From NCBI GenBank assembly GCA_023374025.1, contig SIJG01000040.1, forward strand, positions 856,871-920,870: a DNA stretch of 64,000 nt. Reading direction: 5' to 3'. Made by a program: the position numbers and the translations under genes. Shown here one piece after another: positions 26,022 to 37,539 of the stretch. The notes beneath the pieces were generated by a model. The model searched no databases. It was given only the letters and a program-made list of their open reading frames with translations, and had not been told where the DNA came from. This DNA is from Heterodera schachtii (lineage: Eukaryota; Nematoda; Chromadorea; Rhabditida; Heteroderidae). Each line of letters opens with the position of its first letter. The stretch's first letter is position 1.

Positions 26022-26325
26022 GTGAACATGGCTCAGTTGGTTGTGCCTCTGTTTTCACGCTTGGACGCGTTCGGGTTCAATTCCGGCCCACTCCCATCGA
26101 AAAGTGGTGGCATTTTCTTCGGAAAATTTGTCACCTTGTGGAAGTGAATGCACCAATTAATTAATGGGTGCAATTTGTTCCACCTTTTCGTAAATTAATT
26201 TCGTTTTCAGCCATAATTAATGGCCGAAGGCGATGCTCCGCATATTCCTAATCTCTGGGTAGTCCCGATGGGGCACTGATCCGATGAGAAAAACCATGTG
26301 GAGAACATTTTTTTTTTTTTTTGTT
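26022..26325 (+). mobile_element. tRNA-derived SINE
   Basis: An A box TGGCTCAGTTGG (26029-26040) and a B box GGTTCAATTCC (26074-26084) sit 33 nt apart, the spacing of an internal RNA polymerase III promoter. Flanks do not form a tRNA acceptor stem. The unrelated body extends about 230 nt to a T-rich 3' end (about 26308-26325). This arrangement is that of a tRNA-derived SINE rather than a functional tRNA. Target-site duplications were not resolved. Confidence 0.7.
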
Positions 26326-26354
26326 TGAATTTACTTTTGTTAAAAAGAATTTAT

Positions 26355-26606
26355 GGTACTTTTCCGTTTTGGGGCCAAAGTTTGAATTTTTAAAAAATCA
26401 ACAGCAAGCGCGTAGAATTATTAAGTTACGTGCCAAAATTATTTCGGATGCATAAATGCCACATTGAGCTAATCTCTTCGAATGGGTCTGCGCCACGGGT
26501 TTTGACATTTTCACGCCAGATAATTTGCACAAATACGAGTCAAGTTCTACTCGCTCGCTGTTGATTTAAAAAAATTCAAACTTTGGCCCCAAAACGGAAA
26601 AGTACC
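26355..26606. mobile_element. hAT-like MITE, 252 bp
   Basis: Terminal inverted repeats of about 47 bp: left begins GGTACTTTTCCGTTTTGGGG, right ends CCCCAAAACGGAAAAGTACC. A perfect 8-bp target-site duplication GAATTTAT flanks the element (26347-26354 and 26607-26614). No open frame. Confidence 0.9.
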
Positions 26607-28680
26607 GAATTTATTTTTAATTAATTAATTAGTTTAATTTGTAAATAATAAAAATTTTTAAATGTTTTTTTCGTTAATTAATAATTATATAATAAATTAA
26701 ATAACAAAAAATAATAAAATAAAATAAAATAAATTAATTTTTTAATAAAAAAAATTTTGTTTTTTACCAAAAAAAATTAATTGTAGATTAAAAAAAATGA
26801 TATTTTGTTTAATTTAATAATAAACAAGTGATATTAAATAATTAAATTAAAATCAAAAAATAATATTTTATTATATGGAAATATATTTTCCATGAAATTT
26901 TCAACAATTCATAAATTATATGAAAAAAAAACTTTTTATGGGAGACTAATTAAGTAATTTGTGAAACAATTTTGAAAAATATTGACATTCTTAACAAAAT
27001 CATTGTTTTTCTTTAAGGGATGACCCATTTTTGCAAAATTATTAATGATTATCCCTCCAACAAATTTTTGAGGCCCATCTTAACAAATACAATAAATAAA
27101 CCCAAACCAAAAATTTTTGGTTGGGCGCGAAAAACGCCGATGGCAAAAATAGGAAATATTTGTACACATAAACAACAAAAACTGGTTTAAAAACTTAATT
27201 TCTTTCTACCACACAATTATAATGGAGCAGAGAAAACTAATGGGGCCAAAAAGTTTGGGGGCAGTAATTTGGCAGAATGACGAGCAATTTGAAAATTTGG
27301 GAGCCAGAATTTTTGAAAAATTGGAGAATTTTTTTGATAGTCGGGGTTTATCAAAATAAAGAATTTACTAAAATTCAAATAAATAAAGAAAATCATTTAT
27401 ATTAATAGTCAGGGTTTAATTAAAGAAAACAAAAATTACTGAAAATTTATTAATGAAGTTAAATTGTGAATCAACAAATTCTTTAATTTGTGAAAAAAAA
27501 ATTCAATAAGCTGAAACTATTAATTTAATAAAAATGCGTTTTAATTATTTGAGAAAAAATAATTGCGCAAAGAAAATTAATTTTAACATTAGAATAATAA
27601 GATTTTTTTTTTGGAGAATTTTTGGGTTTTCTCAAAAATTTTCGGACTTTGGGCGTTGCCTTTTTAAAAATTTTTTGTCTTTCGGGTAATTTTTCAAATT
27701 TTTATGAAAATCCAAAAGTTGTTGCAATGAAATTATATACATATTTTAAAAAATTTATCCACCTGTATATATAAAATAATTAAAAAAAAAAAATATTATA
27801 TATTTTTTTAAATATTTTTGCAAAATGGGATAAAGCACATAATAATAATAATAAGGCAAGCCAATGCTTCTTAGCCCGATCAGCAGCAGATCTTTCTCTC
27901 TCTCGTCTGTGTGTGTGTGTGTATTGACACAATCATCACTTTACTTACGTCGTCGTTTTTCGATCGTCTTCGTCCTGTCGTCGTCGTCGTCGCGCACGCA
28001 AACAGAAAATCCGGTCGATTATTTGTTGTCCCCCCCCCCCCCCCCAAATCTTCATTTACCTATATCCCCCACATCTACTAATGTGGTAGCAGCGCGGAGC
28101 TGCTTTTGTTGGATAAAGTGAGGAGATGAGAAACAACAACAACAACAACAGCATCAGCTAACAATAAGTGGGGGAGGTCGTCGATCCGTTGTGCCGAATG
28201 GAGGCCTTTGGGATGGCCTCGAAAAATGAAAAACAAAAAATTAGACGATAAATGTACTTGTTTTTTTGTTTTTTTTTAAATTTACAGCAAATTTTCATAA
28301 AAACAAGGCTTCGAGATGAGCGTGGCAAAAATGATCTGGCCTCTTTAGGGGTTCTGTAACAGAATTTGAATTCAAAATTTTCAGGGCAAGAGATATTAAA
28401 GGATTATGAAGAAAAAATACAGGATCCCGGGCAGTGGTCCTGAACCTTTGGGATGGCCTCGGAAATGAAAACAAAAATTGATGAAAAATCGTTTTTTTTT
28501 TTTTTTGGAAAATTTATAGCAATTTTTAAAATCACAAAAACTCTTCATTTATACATCAAAAGATGACAACAATAAATTTCTACTTTTACACATTTAATAT
28601 AATCGTAAAATGTATGAATTTAAAAAAAAAATATTAAAAAAAATCTCTTAAAATTCTTTCGACGACAAAAATTTTCCATA
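26607..28680. other. Intergenic, with a low-complexity CT/GT patch
   Basis: Mostly AT-rich. At 27864-28120 a pyrimidine-rich stretch with (GT)n, CGTCGTCG and a long C run opens a plus-strand frame. Composition suggests low-complexity regulatory or UTR sequence rather than a gene. Two similar segments around TTTGGGATGGCCTCG (about 28207 and 28447) form a diverged direct repeat. Confidence 0.4.
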
Positions 28681-31600
28681 TCATTTCATTCTTCTGGAAC
28701 TTGAACTTCGAAAAGATGTATTTAATTGTGGTCGGACCATTTGTCTGAGCTTATAGAAGAATGTCTGCAATAAAAGTAAAATAAATGAAAAAAAAGAGAA
28801 ATTTATTTTTGCTAAAAAATGAAATTTGGTTTTACAAAAAATTTACCAAACTTAATGAATTTCAAGAAAACCAATGTTTTCTTAGTTTTTTCAATCTTGA
28901 AATTTAACAAAAATAGGGTTCAAATTTATAAAAAAAAAACCTCGGAGAATATACTCACTCACTGACTAAATTTTATAGGAAAACCCGAGAACAGTACCAA
29001 TTTACTCTGATCCTATAGTTTTCTTAAAGATTTTTTTTTTTTTTTTTTGAATTTTCCACTTTTCATTATTATTATTTTTTCCTATATTTAAGCCAATTTT
29101 GATCCCCTATTTTTTTTTTTTTAGTTTTTTTCTGCACATTTTTGGCTTCTATTAATCAAGCAAAAATTTCAAAAAAAAAAAAAAAAAATTCGTTAAAATT
29201 TCTGAAAATAATCTTACTTTGAATTTTTTTTTATAATTTCCATTTAAATTTAAAGATTTTTCAATTTTTTGCATTTAAAATTTAAAGTTTTTTTTTTTCA
29301 ATTTTTTCCATTTAAAATTTAAAGTTTTTCAATTTTTGCATTTAAAAATCAAAGTTTTTTTCCAATTTTTTCATTTAAAATTTAAAGTTTTTTTTTTCAA
29401 TTTTTTCCATTTAAAATTTAAAGTTTTTCAATTTTTTGCATTTAAAAATTAAAGTTTTTTTCCAATTTTTTCCATTTAAATTTAAAGTTTTTCAATTTTT
29501 TGCATTTAAAAATTAAAGTTTTTTTCCAATTTTTCATTTAAAATTTAAGGTTTTTACCCAACTTTTCTATTTAAAATTTAAAGTTTTTTTCCAATTTTTT
29601 CATTTAAAATTTAAGGTTTTTACCCAATTTTTGCATTTAAAATTTAAAGTTTTTTTTTCCAATTTTTTCCATTTAAATTTAAAGTTTTTCAATTTTTTGC
29701 ATTTAAAAATTAAAGTTTTTTTCCAATTTTTCATTTAAAATTTAAGGTTTTTACCCAATTTTTGCATTTAAAATTTAAAGTTTTTCAACTATTATTTTTT
29801 TTTTCTCACATCTTTGTATGGAAAAGAATTAATGTTTTCCCATTGAATTGCATGTTGTGCTTCACCACTGATTTCATGAAACAATCTGTACTCATTTTGT
29901 TCGAGTTTTGCCAATTCTTCCTTTTCTTTTTCAAATTGTTTTTTCACTTTTGGATATATGCCAACAAATTTCAAATATTTTCCTGGAATTTTGCCAGTTT
30001 TATTGCGCAATTGCGATTCCGAGCCTTGAATTTTCAGTGAAGTTTTTTGTTGATCAGCATTCACAATTCTTATTCTTTGGCATTTTTGCTGAATAAATCA
30101 TATTTAAATTTAAATGGATTTTTTTATGGCACATAGTGAAAAAAGAATCTGGCAAAAATTTTGGAAAAAATTAAAAACTGGCAAATTTTTGACTATAAAA
30201 CAGCAACTCCTATAGCCGAAGCCAAAATAATGTGTCAAATCACCCGATTTTCTAGACAAAATTGGCATCCCTGTGCCCAACTCATTGCATGAAAATTAGA
30301 TGGAAATTTCGAAGAAAACAAATTTTTTTTTATTAGCTACCTATAGGCATGCTCGAGACCGAGACTCAACCCCGAGACCGAAAACCGCTGAGATCGAGAC
30401 AGAAAACCCTGAGATCGAGACCAACCAAAAAGGCCGAGACCCAAAAAAGCTGAGACCTTTTTTTATACAAAAATTTTCCTATTTCTTAAAATTGCTAAAA
30501 CTTTTTTTTTTTTTAGTTTTAAATTTTGATTCAATTAGCTGCCGCATTTATGCGCATGCGTTTTGCCGAACATGGCTTTATGGGTGTAAAAAAGTCTCGG
30601 TCTCGCGAGTCTCGAAAACCGAGACCGACACCCAAAAACCCGAGCGAAACTTTTCTCGACTTGCGCGACTCGAGACCGAGAGACTCTCGAGCAGAGAGCA
30701 AGCACTACGACTTACCAACATAACATTAATGACTTTCATTTTATTTGCAATAATGTTTTCAATTTGTGGTTCAGACAGATTTGGAAGTTTTGCTTTAGCA
30801 ATTTCTTCGTTTAATATATTCTCCAGTTTACGTATCACATTTTCCATTTCATCAACATTTTTTCTCCCTAAAATGGTCAAAAATTATAATTAATCATTTA
30901 TAAAAATATTATTTAATTACAAAAAATTTTTTTAAAGCGGAAAAAAATAGCAATAATTCAAATTTTTGCAAATTTTCCAATAAAATCACCCCAAAATTGT
31001 TTTTTTTTAAATATTCATGCCTTAAAAGTGTTTTTTTAATTTTTGCGCTGTAGAGCAAAAAAAAAAAAAAAAGGAATTTGTAGCCGGTTTTCTCAAAAAA
31101 TCTTCTTTTTTTACTAGGCCCCTGGGACCTAGGTATTACTGGACCTGGATTTTCCTATTTTATCCAGGAAATCCAGGTCGAGCAGGTCCAAACTCTGAAT
31201 CCAGGCCCAGGCTTTTTGACATTCTTCAAAATTTTGTTGATTCTCTAGTCAATAATACAATAATAATACATAATAATTTTGTTTAAAAATTATTTTTTGA
31301 TTTTAAACCCCCTGCTAATTTTCGAATTTCGCTGAAATAAGTCCTCAATTCCGCCTTCATAAACACTTCTTTTGCAAATTTGATTTCTTGCTCCATTAAT
31401 TCGAAATCTTCCAACAGTATTATTTTCTGATCACTTCTCAATTTGTTGACAGAATTTTTAATTTTTTCCATCGCATTTGCATATTTTTTTGTGCCATAAT
31501 TTTGTGGCACCAACACAGTCTGAAGATTCTGAAGAGCAAGCATTTTATTGGCACTTTCCGTGTTCACTGGCGTGGTGTTGGCACGTTCATTGGAGAAATT

Positions 31601-34600
31601 ATTGTTGTTAGCTAAAATGGAAAAATATTATTTTTAAAATAATAATTTAAAATTTATTAAATTTTAATTTAACTTAATAAGTTGGCAACGGATTTTGAAG
31701 CTTATTCTTAGAATTTTTGCTCAATTTCGGCGAACTGAGAACCATGAAAAATGCAATTCTGACTTGGTTAGAGACTTCAAAATCCAAAGTTTTCGTGCTT
31801 AATTTTGTTTTAATCGGAATTATTGCATAAAATAATTTGGCATTTGACGCACATTTTAACGCTTATTAGTAGGGCGTTGAATTATATGCACATGCATATT
31901 TTTTTCCTGGACTGTGGGAGGCCTGAAACGCATGAAAAACATGTTTTTAGCTTGATTAGAAGCATTTGAGCATTTTTTCAACAAAACCTCTATTAAAACG
32001 GCCCCTTCTATTAAAGCGGCCATTTGGGCCTCTAGTGACCGAAAATTTTCAAAATATCATTTTTTGGGTATTTTCTAACAAAAAATGTAACTTTTTAAAA
32101 AATTGGAAATTTATGCCAAAATAGTCAGAAAATAGAAAATTCTCCATTTTTTACTCAATTTTCTTCAAAATAATTAAATATTGGTTCTAAAATGATTATT
32201 CATAATATATTTAGCTATTTTCGAGATTTTTATCTTAAAATTTAACAAATTTGTAAATTTGCCCTCAATTTGGAAAAATTTATGTGCATATTTTTCACTT
32301 TTTATGTGCATATTTTGCAATTTTTGGTGCATATAATTCAACGCCCTACTTATTAGATGTTTTTTGAAAATTTTCTTAACAAAAATGTGTTTTTAAAATA
32401 AAAGGCCCAAAGAATGTAAGATTTATTCGAAAAATCATCCAACAACATTTTATTTTTTCTCTACCCAAATTTCGAAAGGTTTTTTTTTTTCATTTTCGAA
32501 ATTTTTTTTTGTTAGCTTTTCGTAATCAATTATTAAAAAAAGGAAATTCGGGTTTTCTGTAAGCGATAACATGTATCCCAATTTAAATGTTTGAATTATA
32601 AAAAATAAAAAACTTACACTGATTTGGTCGCACATTTGTTGACTGAGACCTTTTCAAGTTCGCTCTGCTGGTTATTGACGCTAAATTTAATTTTCGATTA
32701 AAATAATTTTTATTTATTATTTTTCCCTTAATTAAGACTAATTAACATTTGCATGCCTTTATTTGGATTAGCAGCATATGAGAATGAGGATGAGCCAGTT
32801 TCATAATTTGCTGAATTAAATTTAATAATTAAATTGTGAAAATTAAAAAAAATTATCATATTCTCCTACAATAAATTTATATCAACTATTTACTAAAAAT
32901 ATTTTCGGTTTTTTATTTATTTTATTTTTTTTAAATTACATCTGGCTGGTATTGTTGGTCGACTTGTCTGAGAAGAATAATGACCTCTATCCGTTGCTAA
33001 ACATTAAACAGTTAATTAGGTAGTTCATAATTATTAGGCTAGGCAATTTGGGGTCTGGCGGTTTCGAGATTTTTATTTATTATTTTTCCCTTAATTAAAA
33101 CCAATTAACAATTTGCATGCCTTTAATTGGATTAGCAGCATATGAGAATGAGGATGAGCCAGTTTCATAATTCGCTAAATTAATTTAGTAATTAAATTGT
33201 GAAATTTTTTTAAATTTTTGTCGTATGTCCATCGTGCAATTTAATTCAATTTTCAATTTTTATTTAATTATTTTCTAATTACATCTGGCTGGTGTAGTTG
33301 GTCGACATGTCTGAGAAGAATAATGACCTCTATCCATTGCTAAACATAAAACAGTTAATTAGTTGCTAATTATTAAGGATATGTTTTTTGGTTGGGCGGT
33401 GTCGAGAAAAACTTTTTGAGTTTTTTCTTCATTTTCTTAAGAAAATTTTCGCAAAATTGCGGAAACAGGTGCCCAAACTAACTTTTAGGTGTAAAACCCA
33501 TCAAATAGTATTTGTTTTGGTCGTAAAATGCTATCCGCAAAAAATAGGTATTGCAAAAACAAAAAATTCCGGGCTCTGATCATAAAAATTATTTGCCAAA
33601 AATATTGAATGTTTCCGATTCTAAATATACCTCAAATTTTTTAATTATTATAATTAGGTTTTGACTGTGATTTAGATGTGCATTTGTCATTTAATTTAGT
33701 CTAATTATCAAATTAATTTTTTTTTCTGCTTTTATTTTATTTAATTTGTCTTTCTAATTACATCTGGATGGTGTTGTTGGTCGACTTTTCTGAGAATGAT
33801 AATGACCTTGATCCATTGCTAAACAGTTAATTAAAACAGGATATATTTTTTTTTGTTGTCTTTCTTAATTGTTATTATTATTTATTAATTCAATCTATTT
33901 AATTTACATTTTCTTGATGGTGTCATTAATTCATCGGTTGTTTTAAACATGCGATGAAAATTTTCTAAAAAAAAGAATTTTTTATTCATTATTTTTAATA
34001 GCTTTTTTTTTTTCTTTCATTCCCTATTAAAATTGTTTTTTGGTTAAAAATTAAATTTTAATATTTAATTAAAATTGTTTTTTGGTTAAAAATTCCATTT
34101 AATATTTTATTAAATTGTTTTTTGGTTAAAAATTCAATTTTAATATTTAATTAAAATTGTTTTTAGCTTTTCTGAATTTGTTACCGATTTCTTCAGCTTG
34201 GAATTGGACGGAATTGTCAGAAGTAAATGGGCGAGAAGCATTAGCTTAAATTGTTTCCAAAGCTATTAATAATTTGTTCATTAATTTTTTTTCTTATTTT
34301 TATTTATGAAAATTTCTTTCGCAAAAATTTAAGACTATCAAAGAACTTATAATCAAAGAATTATCCGTCAGAAAATTTATTTGTTGGTTGGTCATTGGTC
34401 AAAAATTCTTGTTAAATAATTTTGTTAGTGAAATTTTTGTCGAGAAAATTTTTTTTTAAATTTAAAATTATGTAAAAAAAGAAATTTAAAAGAAAATTGA
34501 CGAATTTAATTTTAAATAAGCATTAAGTGATGAATTTTTTTAAATTAATTTGAAAACTATTAATATTTAAAATAAATATGTACATTTTCTGTGGTTATTG

Positions 34601-37539
34601 TTGTTGATGTCTTGTTGATCGGTTGCTGAAAAAGCAATTTAAATTATTATTATTATTTTTCCAATTAATTTATTTACAATCAAATGTTGATCGGAATGAT
34701 GGTGCTCTATTAAGGGTTGATGCCGCTTAAAATAATAAATTAAAATTCAAAAAAATAAAAATAACTATTATTAATTGTGCCAGATTTTCCGAATATTTCG
34801 TAAATTTAAAAATATTTTAATGACAACAAATTTTTAATAAAAATTGTTCTTAAAGCTTGTTCAGTTTTATTAATTTTGCCAAAAATGGAAGAAATATATC
34901 CGTTACAAATGTCCTATCCGTTACAAATGTCCAAGACTTTTAATTATCATTAATTATGAGTGATTAAAGTGTAATAATTGATTAATTTAATTGAACTTAA
35001 TAAAAATTTTTTTATCTCTATTTAAAATTTAAATTATTTTCTAATTACTTCTGGCTGGTGTTGTAGGTTGAAGTGTCTGAGAATGAGTTCGATCCACAGC
35101 TAAACATGAAAAGAGTGTCCATTTAAATAAACGGTTTATTTGGGGTAGACATCGGGGGATGGAATGGAATTCCATTTCCGATTTTGAAATTTTTTTGGGG
35201 GGCTCGGAATTCCAAAAATTTTTCAGGGCCTAGGAATTCCATCCCTAGCAGAGACAGGCAGGTTTTTTTTCGAGATTTCCATTCCTGTCCTATTCTGCAA
35301 AATTTCAGATTCCCATTCCCGCAATTCTTTATTTTGCCGACTATTAATTTGGGTCTAATTGGTTTAATTAGTAATTAAATATAATATTTATTTACATACA
35401 TTTTCTTGATGGTGTCATTAATTCATCAGTTGTAAACATACGATTTATATTTTCTATAAAAGGAAGAATTTTTTTTTTAATTTTTATTATTTTGTTTTAA
35501 CAAAATGTTTTTTGTCTTTATTTTAACAATAAATCTCCAAATTTCTTCACAAAAATACATAAACCATAATATATTTTATAAATTCTCACAAACAAATAAA
35601 ATTGAGATTTTTGAAATTAATAAATTTAAGCAATCTTTGATCTTATGAGTCTATAATTTTATTATTTTTGAATTTAAAATATAATAATTTACGATTCGTG
35701 GGAATTGCTGAATTGCTTCTCTGATAAGCTAAAGAAAGAAATAATAATTATTTTTTAAACATTTAAATATATAGCAATTACATTTTTTTGCGTTCATATC
35801 AGTCTGGGAAAAGTATGAGGAGGAGGAGGAGGTGGCATCCACAGCTTAAAAATGTTTTATTTTTTTTCATCAATTTTTAAACGAGAATTTCAAGGTATAA
35901 AAAAATAACATTTTTAACCTAAAATGGCGATTTCAATAAATGAAAGCTGTCAGGGCAGGTCATTTGGGCCCTATCGTTTTTCAAAAAAATAAAAATGTTA
36001 CAGCTAGAAAATCACAAAAATTCCGCAATTTTTTGTTAGCTTTAGCTTCATCTTTTTTGTGTTAACTAAGGAAGAGTATTTTGCGTTTTCTAAGCTTAAA
36101 AGCTCTTGGGCGGCTTTCGTTGATACCTAGTTTAAAATTTTGATCAACTAATTAATGTTTCGGCCCTTTAAATTCCGGGCCTAAACGTCCTGGTCCCCGG
36201 GCCTCAGGTTTGAATTTTCAGAGTCAAATCTCGGAACTAATCTAGAAACAATTACATTTTCTATGGTTATAGTTGGATGAGTTGTGCTCATTAATGGCGG
36301 CTTAATTAGGGGAAAAAGCAATTACAATTGTTTAGTTCAATTAACTGTGTGTTACATTCATATGCTGTGCGCTGAAAAGATGTTGCCGATTGTGAGAATG
36401 ACCTATTAAGACGGGTTGATGCTTTTGCTATAAATAAATAAATACAATTTTAAACATACAAATCATTATTTTTATCATAATTAGCAATTAAAATTTTTAA
36501 TTTGTTTTATAATTATTACATTGATTTATCAGCAACAATTTATTGCATTCCTTATATAGACCGTCAACGACTAAAAAATAATTATTTATTACAATATTAG
36601 AAAATAGGTCTTATCCGGTCATTTATTGTTTCATAGATTATTCAAAAAATTGAAATGTTTGAAGGATTTTTTTTTTGCATATTTTTATGCAAATTTTCCA
36701 TCAATATTTTTAAAAAATTGTCAGAAGAAAAAACAAATTTTAGATGAAATTATTGGCGCTACTGTAAAAGTGACCTATTTTGAAAAATTTTTCACTTTTT
36801 TTTTGGTGAAAATTTTTTTTTTTTGTTTGTTTTGATACAGAATTTGTTTTAATCGTGAATATACTTTTTTCGCCAAATTATGCACAATGCTTAATGTGTT
36901 CATCATTCTATATCAAAACAAAAAAAAAAAAATTTTTTTTGACCAAAAAAAAGTGAAAAATTTTTCAAAATTGGTCACTTTTACAGTAGCGCCAAATAAT
37001 CCTTCTCTCTTTTTTTTTAAATTCCGACTTAATTTTGACAAAATTTGATCATCCCAAACTGTCTTTAAAGTGATCAAAAAGCTCATAAAATTGTAAAGGA
37101 AGAATATAGGTGGTGGCCAAAGAGATGCTTTAAACAAAAAAAAATGGATCAATGAAAATTTACGATTACGAAAATCCCCGACTAAAATTTGTCGGGGGAT
37201 GGTCCGTGAAAAATCTAAAAAATCCCAAACCAAAATTGTATGAACTTTACCTTGGAATGCTTGTTTGGCTAATTTCACCATTTTTTCGTCATTTCCATAT
37301 TTGTCGGGGTGAAATTTTAAAAGTTCAAACTTCAAAAATCTTTCCCATTTTTCTTTCTCCGGAGGACATTTCAAAATTTGGCAAAGCATCACCAACTGTT
37401 CACTGCGCTTTTTGTTTTGTTCTGGGATTTTGACGATTTTTTGCATTTCATCCAATTGGCCCTGCGGCGACATTGTGGTCGCAACAAAAAGTGTTGAGAT
37501 GACCATGAAAAATGGCACCACAAAAATTGTCGAAAACAT
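28681..37539 (-). CDS. Secreted J-domain micro-exon protein, paralog A, 22 exons
   Basis: Predicted secreted protein of about 675 residues. Exon 1 (37539-37251) encodes a signal peptide (MFSTIFVVPFFMVISTLFVA) and a divergent J-domain: LCQILKCP as helix I, a basic helix II, HPDK at about residues 77-80, then helix III. Seventeen micro-exons follow: 36570-36520, 36427-36356, 36300-36256, 35844-35782, 35728-35693, 35453-35400, 35099-35049, 34725-34678, 34625-34584, 34244-34185, 33964-33908, 33818-33762, 33339-33283, 33174-33121, 32996-32940, 32810-32757, 32680-32618. Each is 36-72 nt, divisible by three and phase 1-1, coding Ser/Thr/Arg-rich peptides. C-terminal helical exons: 31611-31309, 30867-30716, 30088-29810 and 28764-28681 (stop). 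All joints keep frame; two introns need GC donors. J-domains normally stimulate Hsp70 ATPase; a secreted form could target a host or extracellular Hsp70 (inference). Paralog of 50071-43300. Splicing choices need RNA evidence. Confidence 0.8.
29230..29780. repeat. AT-rich tandem repeat in an intron of J-domain paralog A
   Basis: About 15 imperfect copies of a 30-35-bp unit, CATTTAAAATTTAAAGTTTT followed by TTTCCAATTTTT, within the last intron. The array ends just before the exon at 30088-29810. Confidence 0.8.
30330..30705. repeat. GAGACCGAG-rich insertion in an intron of paralog A
   Basis: The left block (30345-30460) repeats GAGACCGA and GAGATCGAGAC. The right block (30595-30700) carries the inverted form AGTCTCGGTCTCGCG and more GAGACCGAG. 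It looks like an inserted element with inverted, internally repetitive arms. It produces a 197-codon plus-strand frame that is not considered a gene. Confidence 0.55.
31870..32348. mobile_element. hAT-like MITE, 479 bp, in an intron of paralog A
   Basis: Terminal inverted repeats TAGGGCGTTGAATTATATGC and GCATATAATTCAACGCCCTA are flanked by a perfect 8-bp duplication CTTATTAG (31862-31869 and 32349-32356). There is no coding capacity. It sits in the intron between the last micro-exon and the first helical exon. Confidence 0.9.
32618..36570 (-). repeat. Micro-exon array with block duplications (paralog A)
   Basis: The 17 micro-exons fall into recurring types. Type a: TRLNRSFSQS, TLNRAPSFRS. 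Type b: NYNHRK, NNNNHRK. Type c: DATSSSSSYFSQ, NYETGSSSFSYAANP. Type d: YQRSNSAIP and SNASRPFTSD (tentative). Type e: MFTTDELMTPSRK, MFKTTDELMTPSRK. Type f: DRTHSQTLQPTTPAR, DRGHYSSQTSRPTIPAR. Type g: RANLKRSQSTNVRP. Their 5'->3' order is a-b-c-d-e-f, a-b-d-e-f, f-c, f-c, g, after a first unique exon. The two f-c pairs (33339-33121 and 32996-32757) are near-identical including intron sequence, so duplication was recent and included introns. Confidence 0.75.
34020..34170. repeat. AT-rich tandem repeat in a paralog A intron
   Basis: Three to four copies of a roughly 50-bp unit, TTGTTTTTTGGTTAAAAATT followed by AAATTTTAATATTTAATTAAA, in the intron next to the exon at 34244-34185. Confidence 0.7.
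36755..36993. mobile_element. MITE-like inverted repeat in intron 1 of paralog A
   Basis: Ends GGCGCTACTGTAAAAGTGAC and GTCACTTTTACAGTAGCGCC are inverted repeats, continued inward by AAAAATTTTTCACTTTTTT and its complement. The total is about 240 bp. The flanks do not give a clean target-site duplication. Confidence 0.7.

Noticed and set aside
26022..26095. Functional tRNA gene
   Set aside because: A and B boxes are present, but no acceptor stem pairs and the sequence continues into a SINE body.
27864..28121. 85-codon Ser/Pro-rich plus frame
   Set aside because: It is low-complexity CT, GT and CGT repeats plus a C homopolymer. Nothing protein-like is conserved.
30300..30893. Plus-strand frame of 197 codons
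   Set aside because: It runs through the GAGACCGAG repeat insertion and antisense to J-domain exons. Coding support is on the minus strand.
31283..31308. In-frame stop after KLAGG, first read as the end of the J-domain gene
   Set aside because: A phase 1 donor at 31308 sits at the same codon position as one in the paralog (46701). Downstream exons of both genes then join in frame and are homologous.
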